Shown piece by piece: positions 13,101 to 15,469 of a stretch of 15,469 nt of DNA. Source of the stretch: Microcaldota archaeon. GTDB lineage: Archaea > Micrarchaeota > Micrarchaeia > Anstonellales > Bilamarchaeaceae. Each line of letters begins with the position of its first letter. The stretch's first letter is position 1. The translations under genes were made by a program, and so were the position numbers. The stretch lies in contig JAKANX010000018.1 in assembly GCA_021823425.1 (NCBI GenBank), forward strand, positions 1 to 15,469, in the 5' to 3' direction. The notes beneath the pieces are model-generated. The model had not been told where the DNA came from. It was given only the letters and a program-made list of their open reading frames with translations, and made no database searches.

Positions 13101-14588
13101 TACCTTAATTCCGTTGCGGGTGGCGTTGCATACCGGACTTGATGCAAATCCGGACGGGGTCCAGTTCAGCGTGATGCTCGGCGAGGAAAAGATGGAGCCG
13201 TCCGCAGGGGAATTTAGCGTCACGTTCACGCTCACAGGGCGGGGCTTGTAGAATGCCGAGTCGAACGCCTCGTAGGTGGAAACGGTTGCGCTGGAAGTCA
13301 GCGCGGTGTCCCCGTAATTGGTGTAAGTGGTGCCGTCGAACCCGAACGAGCCTATGCCGAACGCGCTGTTGAGCCGGAAGCCGAGTATGCCCGCAGCGTC
13401 CGTTGTGCTCGGATTGGTGCGCATCGCGAGCCATGCGCCGGCGCCCGCGTAAGCGGAAAATGTGGACGTGCTTCCGGTACACCGGGGGCTGCACGCCCTC
13501 TGGCTCAGCGTCGTTCCCCCGGTGTCCGTGTCCCACACCAGCCTTCCTGTAGAGCCCGTGGGCATCCAGTCAAAGCCGGCCGGCCGCGTCGTGGAAGAGT
13601 CGATCGCGGTGTCTATATTGGACGTCACGGTCCAGGCCGAGCCGCTCCAGTACGAGGTGTGCAGATGGGATGCGCTGTCCACTATCACCGCCTGGAGCGC
13701 GGCCGAGGAAGGGTCCGCTTTCATTATCACGGAACGGGCGTCGTTGCTGTCAGCCAAGCTTATATCCCACGTGCTTATCCCGGACCAGGAGGCGCCGTTC
13801 CAGTACGCCCACGCCATGTTTCCGGTGGTGCCGGCGGCGCCTATCACCATTCCGTCCGAGCCGTCCGCGGAATACCGGGTGGCCATGGCCTCGTATCCGC
13901 CCGTCGCGGTCGCTGTCGTTGAAAGGCTGAGCTGGTTCCCCCACGACGCGCCGTCCCACACCCACGCGTTTATGTGGTTGTCCGTGCTGTCAAAGCCGGA
14001 CATTATCATCTCGTCGCTCCTGGGTTTGGCGTCCACTTCCACCCACGAATACTGCAGGTCGGTGGAATGCCCGGTGTCGTCTATGTACTGCTCGGCGCCC
14101 CAGGCGGCGGATGCCGCGGGCAGAACCCTGTACGCGAGGTCCCTTGCCTTGTTCGCATTGACCACGCCGTAGACCAGGACCGCGTCCCCGGCTGCCTGCT
14201 CGAAATCGAAATCATACCTGCGCGAGGAAGTCCCCGGCGCGCTCGCCCACACCCGGCCCACGTTGTTGCTCACGGTCCATGAGCCCGCGCTTCCGCAGTT
14301 TGAAATGCAGGCGTAGGCGTCAAGGTAGCCGTCGTCGCTCTGCGTGACTATCACGGTCTTGCCCGAAAGGGGGGAGGTCTTCATCGTGATATAGCGTATG
14401 GGGGAGCCGGCCGTGGGAAGCTCCACTTCGCTTCCCCACGCGTTCGTGGTGGAGTTCCAAATCCTAATCTTGGGCGAATTTAGCCCGTTCGTGCCCGTGT
14501 TGGAGCGGTACGCGGCTATCGCGTCCGTGGCGAAGGCTGCGCAAACGAGCATGAGCATGAAAAGGAAGACCACCTTGTTTCTTGCCAT
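10167..14588 (-). CDS. Giant secreted multidomain adhesin (Ig-like, LamG, lectin-like, beta-helix)
   Basis: 1473 residues. The signal peptide at 1-26 ends near ATDAIA. Residues 27-447 form a beta-rich, probably propeller-like region with repeated W-x-G-x-x-W motifs (for example VWDGASW at 210 and YWNGASW at 262). Residues 452-541 are Ig-like. Residues 542-637, 638-735 and 1206-1303 are three copies of a Cys-rich Ig-like repeat. Residues 736-829 are another Ig-like domain. From 830 an Ig-like domain is interrupted by a LamG (concanavalin-fold) domain at about 873-1166 and resumes at 1172-1205. The LamG is itself interrupted at 918-977 by a lectin-like module. Residues 1310-1473 are a NosD-like right-handed beta-helix. 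There is no C-terminal membrane segment or sorting signal, and many sequons. The ATG at 14588 is chosen because it begins the signal peptide and overlaps the previous stop as TGATG; the frame stays open upstream to 15122 only as a shadow of the preceding gene. Likely role: extracellular attachment, inferred. Confidence 0.88.
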   Translation of the reverse strand: MARNKVVFLFMLMLVCAAFATDAIAAYRSNTGTNGLNSPKIRIWNSTTNAWGSEVELPTAGSPIRYITMKTSPLSGKTVIVTQSDDGYLDAYACISNCGSAGSWTVSNNVGRVWASAPGTSSRRYDFDFEQAAGDAVLVYGVVNANKARDLAYRVLPAASAAWGAEQYIDDTGHSTDLQYSWVEVDAKPRSDEMIMSGFDSTDNHINAWVWDGASWGNQLSLSTTATATGGYEAMATRYSADGSDGMVIGAAGTTGNMAWAYWNGASWSGISTWDISLADSNDARSVIMKADPSSAALQAVIVDSASHLHTSYWSGSAWTVTSNIDTAIDSSTTRPAGFDWMPTGSTGRLVWDTDTGGTTLSQRACSPRCTGSTSTFSAYAGAGAWLAMRTNPSTTDAAGILGFRLNSAFGIGSFGFDGTTYTNYGDTALTSSATVSTYEAFDSAFYKPRPVSVNVTLNSPADGSIFSSPSITLNWTPSGFASSPVCNATRNGIKVFSGTCANNAACTTTNSTADGTYSWNVTCAAGPSSNTSQSWSFTVDTVAPATAASAMDDSGSPYPFNVWTNSSYVNVSLSCADSGSGCATTLYCNDTSNSCAPNSAYSGPVKISTQGVSYFRFRSNDTAGNLENTKIQGMGLDGIPPTTGAAGAKNDSSAYTFGTWTGSSYVNVTLSCGDPAGSGCDTTLYCTDLLGTCQPAAQYSSPVQVSSEGLSYILFSSNDTAGNRENVQNRTIMMDRSPPLIDYTSQSEADGASLARNWAYFEISYSEPNPANCTLNLSGSIYPMQMNSTNCYLNATGLPDGNYAYSIAMNDSFGNSNSTAGRSLSISTLAPLISFVEPTDANDSASSRNWTYVNASASGAGILSSFVDFNRSLLAYWSFDNVSGDTVFDSSTYGNDGTSGVDLKNSSEVSEGGTATVSCAQGTISSYTSFYATNCNATACGSCTLGSTGCSVTFNNANCGDPCFGTVKTGELNISCSAPGAALSQVSGKFGRALAFNGSATSVSATSQPAAADNFTIEFWANPSAGTVAITSEANSGISGTSGQRYAVFPSQGDAAYGAGHAGAGVSVGTNAIIVFEHAANYMPSPLVYPVSLSGWNHIAVVYTNKQPTLYLNGIQVRTGLASSKTVHPSLNAGGGSYGYFNGSVDEFRVWNRALSPQEISASYGASAHAENNFTGLPDGNYSFYGYAIDAAGTANRTETRDIILDTLPPASVPSAVDNESAIYAFGTETMSPYVNVTISCSDSGSGCNRTLYCTDALDNCTPSAPYSGIVQVSSQGTSFVRYLSFDRANNSEAAQSRTIKIVVGSLLGSCGTISSANSLNFLSADMSSSGDCLVIDAPNVTLDCKAHTITGDGSPLNNSAGIVLSGASATVRNCNVMQFGSGMEIYYSGSNSITGLNASNNTIGILIQGSTSNTLDNVAAWGNAEAIHVQYSSSNSLSNILAFNNNYSIYEDTGSTGNSKANIIAYNNTYG
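10680..10973 (-). repeat. Cys-rich Ig-like repeat, copy 3 (adhesin residues 1206-1303)
   Basis: Third copy, separated from the first two by about 470 residues that carry the LamG region. It keeps SPYVNVTISC, GSGCNRTLYC and the fourth cysteine; the closing motif is altered to DRANNSEAAQSRTI. Confidence 0.85.
11091..11972 (-). other. LamG domain with inserted lectin-like module (adhesin residues 873-1166)
   Basis: The LamG shows SLLAYWSFDN, GKFGRALAFNGS, FTIEFWANP, GWNHIAVVY, LYLNGIQV and GSVDEFRVWNRALSPQEI in order. Between the first strand and GKFGRAL lies an 80-residue insert. Its core (918-977, bases 11658-11837) has eight cysteines and the GDPCFGTVK signature of SUEL/rhamnose-binding lectins. 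Confidence 0.75.
12384..12677 (-). repeat. Cys-rich Ig-like repeat, copy 2 (adhesin residues 638-735)
   Basis: Second copy, directly following the first. It keeps SSYVNVTLSC, GSGCDTTLYC, the fourth cysteine and NDTAGNRENVQNRTI. Confidence 0.85.
12678..12965 (-). repeat. Cys-rich Ig-like repeat, copy 1 (adhesin residues 542-637)
   Basis: First of three homologous protein repeats of about 97 residues. Shared pattern: an opening D-x-x-P/A-P, then Y-x-F-x-x-W-T, S-x-Y-V-N-V-x-x-S-C, GSGC, TLYC, a fourth Cys, YSG, and a closing D-T-A-G-N-x-E. Four conserved cysteines suggest two disulfides. Confidence 0.85.
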
Positions 14589-15469
14589 CAGGGAGCCACC
14601 TGTATGTTGAGCGAGATTGTGCTCGTGTAGGTTCCGTCGCCGGTCACGACCACGGTTCCGGAGTAGGTTCCGCTCCTCGTGCCGTGCGGTATCCTTATCG
14701 TGAGCTCCTTCTGGTTGCAGGAGTTCAGGGAAACCGGAATCGGGGAGAGTCCGGAAACGAACGCGCCCGGGATTCCCCGCGATGCCTTGAAGGTGACCGA
14801 GCTGAGCGCGGTGTTGATGCCGCACACCATGAACGTCGCGTTCACCGAGCCGCCTCGGCTCACGGTCGCGTTCCAAAGAGTCGGATAAACGGTCATGAGC
14901 GGCGGCGGAGTGACGATTTGCACCTGCGCAGGAACTTCGGCGTAAAGCCCGAGCACCTGCGAATCGTTTAGCAGCGACGAGTTGGCGCTGAAAGCGACGC
15001 TGCCCGGGAACGCGCCGGTCAGGTTGGACGCGGAGAACGAAAGCGCCACGTCCTGCTGCTCGAAGGGCGCGAGCGTGAAAGTAAGGTTGTTTGTTGTCAA
15101 GGTGACTTCGGGGTGGCCCCAACCGAGCGCCCCGTTCACCGTGATTGTCCCGTTCACCAGGTTCGTTATCGTGACGGTCCTCTGCTGGTTCGTGTTCACC
15201 GGGAGCACTATGGAAACGAGCGCGGGCGACATCCTGAACAGGGAGCTTCCTATGTAGACGGAATTGCCGCGCGAGAGTATGACCACGTCGTATGCGCCGG
15301 CTGCCTGCGGCAAGGTGCCGTAAACAGGGAAGTTGAAATTCTGCACGTGGAAGGTGGCCCTCGTCTTGATTATTATGGAGTTAGTCGTGATGCTGGAATT
15401 GGCCGCGTCGTACGTGGAGGGAAGCACGATGGTGACCGGCTGCGCCGCGCCATCGCCCTGCGAATACAC
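14588..15469 (-). CDS. Secreted Ig-like surface protein, 3' part only
   Basis: The last 293 residues are in the window; the frame is open to the edge, so the true start is outside. The sequence is beta-rich, with sequons (NSS, NGT, NLT, NAT) and few charges. Two Ig-like or NEW3-like domains seem present, at about residues 79-180 and 186-293 of the visible part. The last ends GTRSGTYSGTVVVTGDGTYT and then IQVAP, the usual final strands of such domains. Two cysteines (C216, C251) lie in the last domain and may pair. No C-terminal anchor is present. The stop overlaps the adhesin start by one base (TGATG), so the two are probably co-translated and may act together on the cell surface. A GTG at the very end of the window is in frame but cannot be judged as a start. 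Confidence 0.75.
   Translation of the reverse strand: MYSQGDGAAQPVTIVLPSTYDAANSSITTNSIIIKTRATFHVQNFNFPVYGTLPQAAGAYDVVILSRGNSVYIGSSLFRMSPALVSIVLPVNTNQQRTVTITNLVNGTITVNGALGWGHPEVTLTTNNLTFTLAPFEQQDVALSFSASNLTGAFPGSVAFSANSSLLNDSQVLGLYAEVPAQVQIVTPPPLMTVYPTLWNATVSRGGSVNATFMVCGINTALSSVTFKASRGIPGAFVSGLSPIPVSLNSCNQKELTIRIPHGTRSGTYSGTVVVTGDGTYTSTISLNIQVAP

Noticed and set aside
14589..15122. Upstream extension of the adhesin by 178 codons
   Set aside because: It fully overlaps the preceding Ig-like gene in another frame, is Arg-rich, and a clear signal peptide with coupled TGATG start lies at 14588.

Overview
The window is a GC-rich stretch of archaeal chromosome. The archaeal signs are AT-rich TATA-like boxes about 25 bp upstream of starts with short or absent leaders, an archaeal-type GlmU, a DUF460 RNase H-fold protein, class III (prepilin-type) signal peptides, and large Asn/Ser/Thr-rich secreted proteins with many N-glycosylation sequons. 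The style of the surface proteins (Ig-like domains interrupted by a LamG module, ending in a NosD-like beta-helix) is one I associate with DPANN lineages such as Diapherotrites or Micrarchaeota. That placement is inference; no marker gene is present to settle it.

Layout. Bases 1-528 (-) hold a rubrerythrin cut by the window edge. It is divergent from a GlmU-type sugar nucleotidyltransferase/acetyltransferase (664-1884, +). Convergent to that is a secreted seven-bladed beta-propeller protein (1898-3304, -). A TATA-like palindrome at 3325-3335 separates it from a short DUF460 protein (from about 3303 to 4109, +). Next comes a 38-residue ORF (4145-4261, -) with its own promoter and ribosome-binding site.

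From 15469 down to 4307 everything is on the minus strand and tightly packed. In transcription order: the 3' end of a secreted Ig-like protein; a 1473-residue multidomain adhesin; three pilin-like proteins and one larger membrane-tethered, glycosylation-rich protein, overlapping by 4 to 14 nt; then, after a 43-nt gap holding an internal promoter, a secretion ATPase and two T2SF-family platform proteins. Stops and starts at 14588, 9235 and 8852 overlap directly, which suggests translational coupling.

Interpretation. The minus-strand block reads as a type IV filament machine (Tad/Epd-like: one motor ATPase plus two half-size platform proteins) with its pilins and the surface proteins it may assemble or display. 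The adhesin is the most striking gene. It has a propeller-like N-terminal region, three Cys-rich Ig-like repeats, a LamG domain nested in an Ig-like domain, an apparent SUEL/rhamnose-binding-lectin-like module nested inside the LamG, and a C-terminal right-handed beta-helix, with no membrane anchor. If the organism is an episymbiotic DPANN archaeon, this could be a host-attachment apparatus. GlmU would supply UDP-GlcNAc for glycans on these proteins; that link is inferred only.

No rRNA, tRNA, CRISPR array or insertion sequence was recognised. The only non-coding stretches are short: 529-663, 3306-3365 if DUF460 starts late, 4110-4144, 4262-4306 and 7982-8024.
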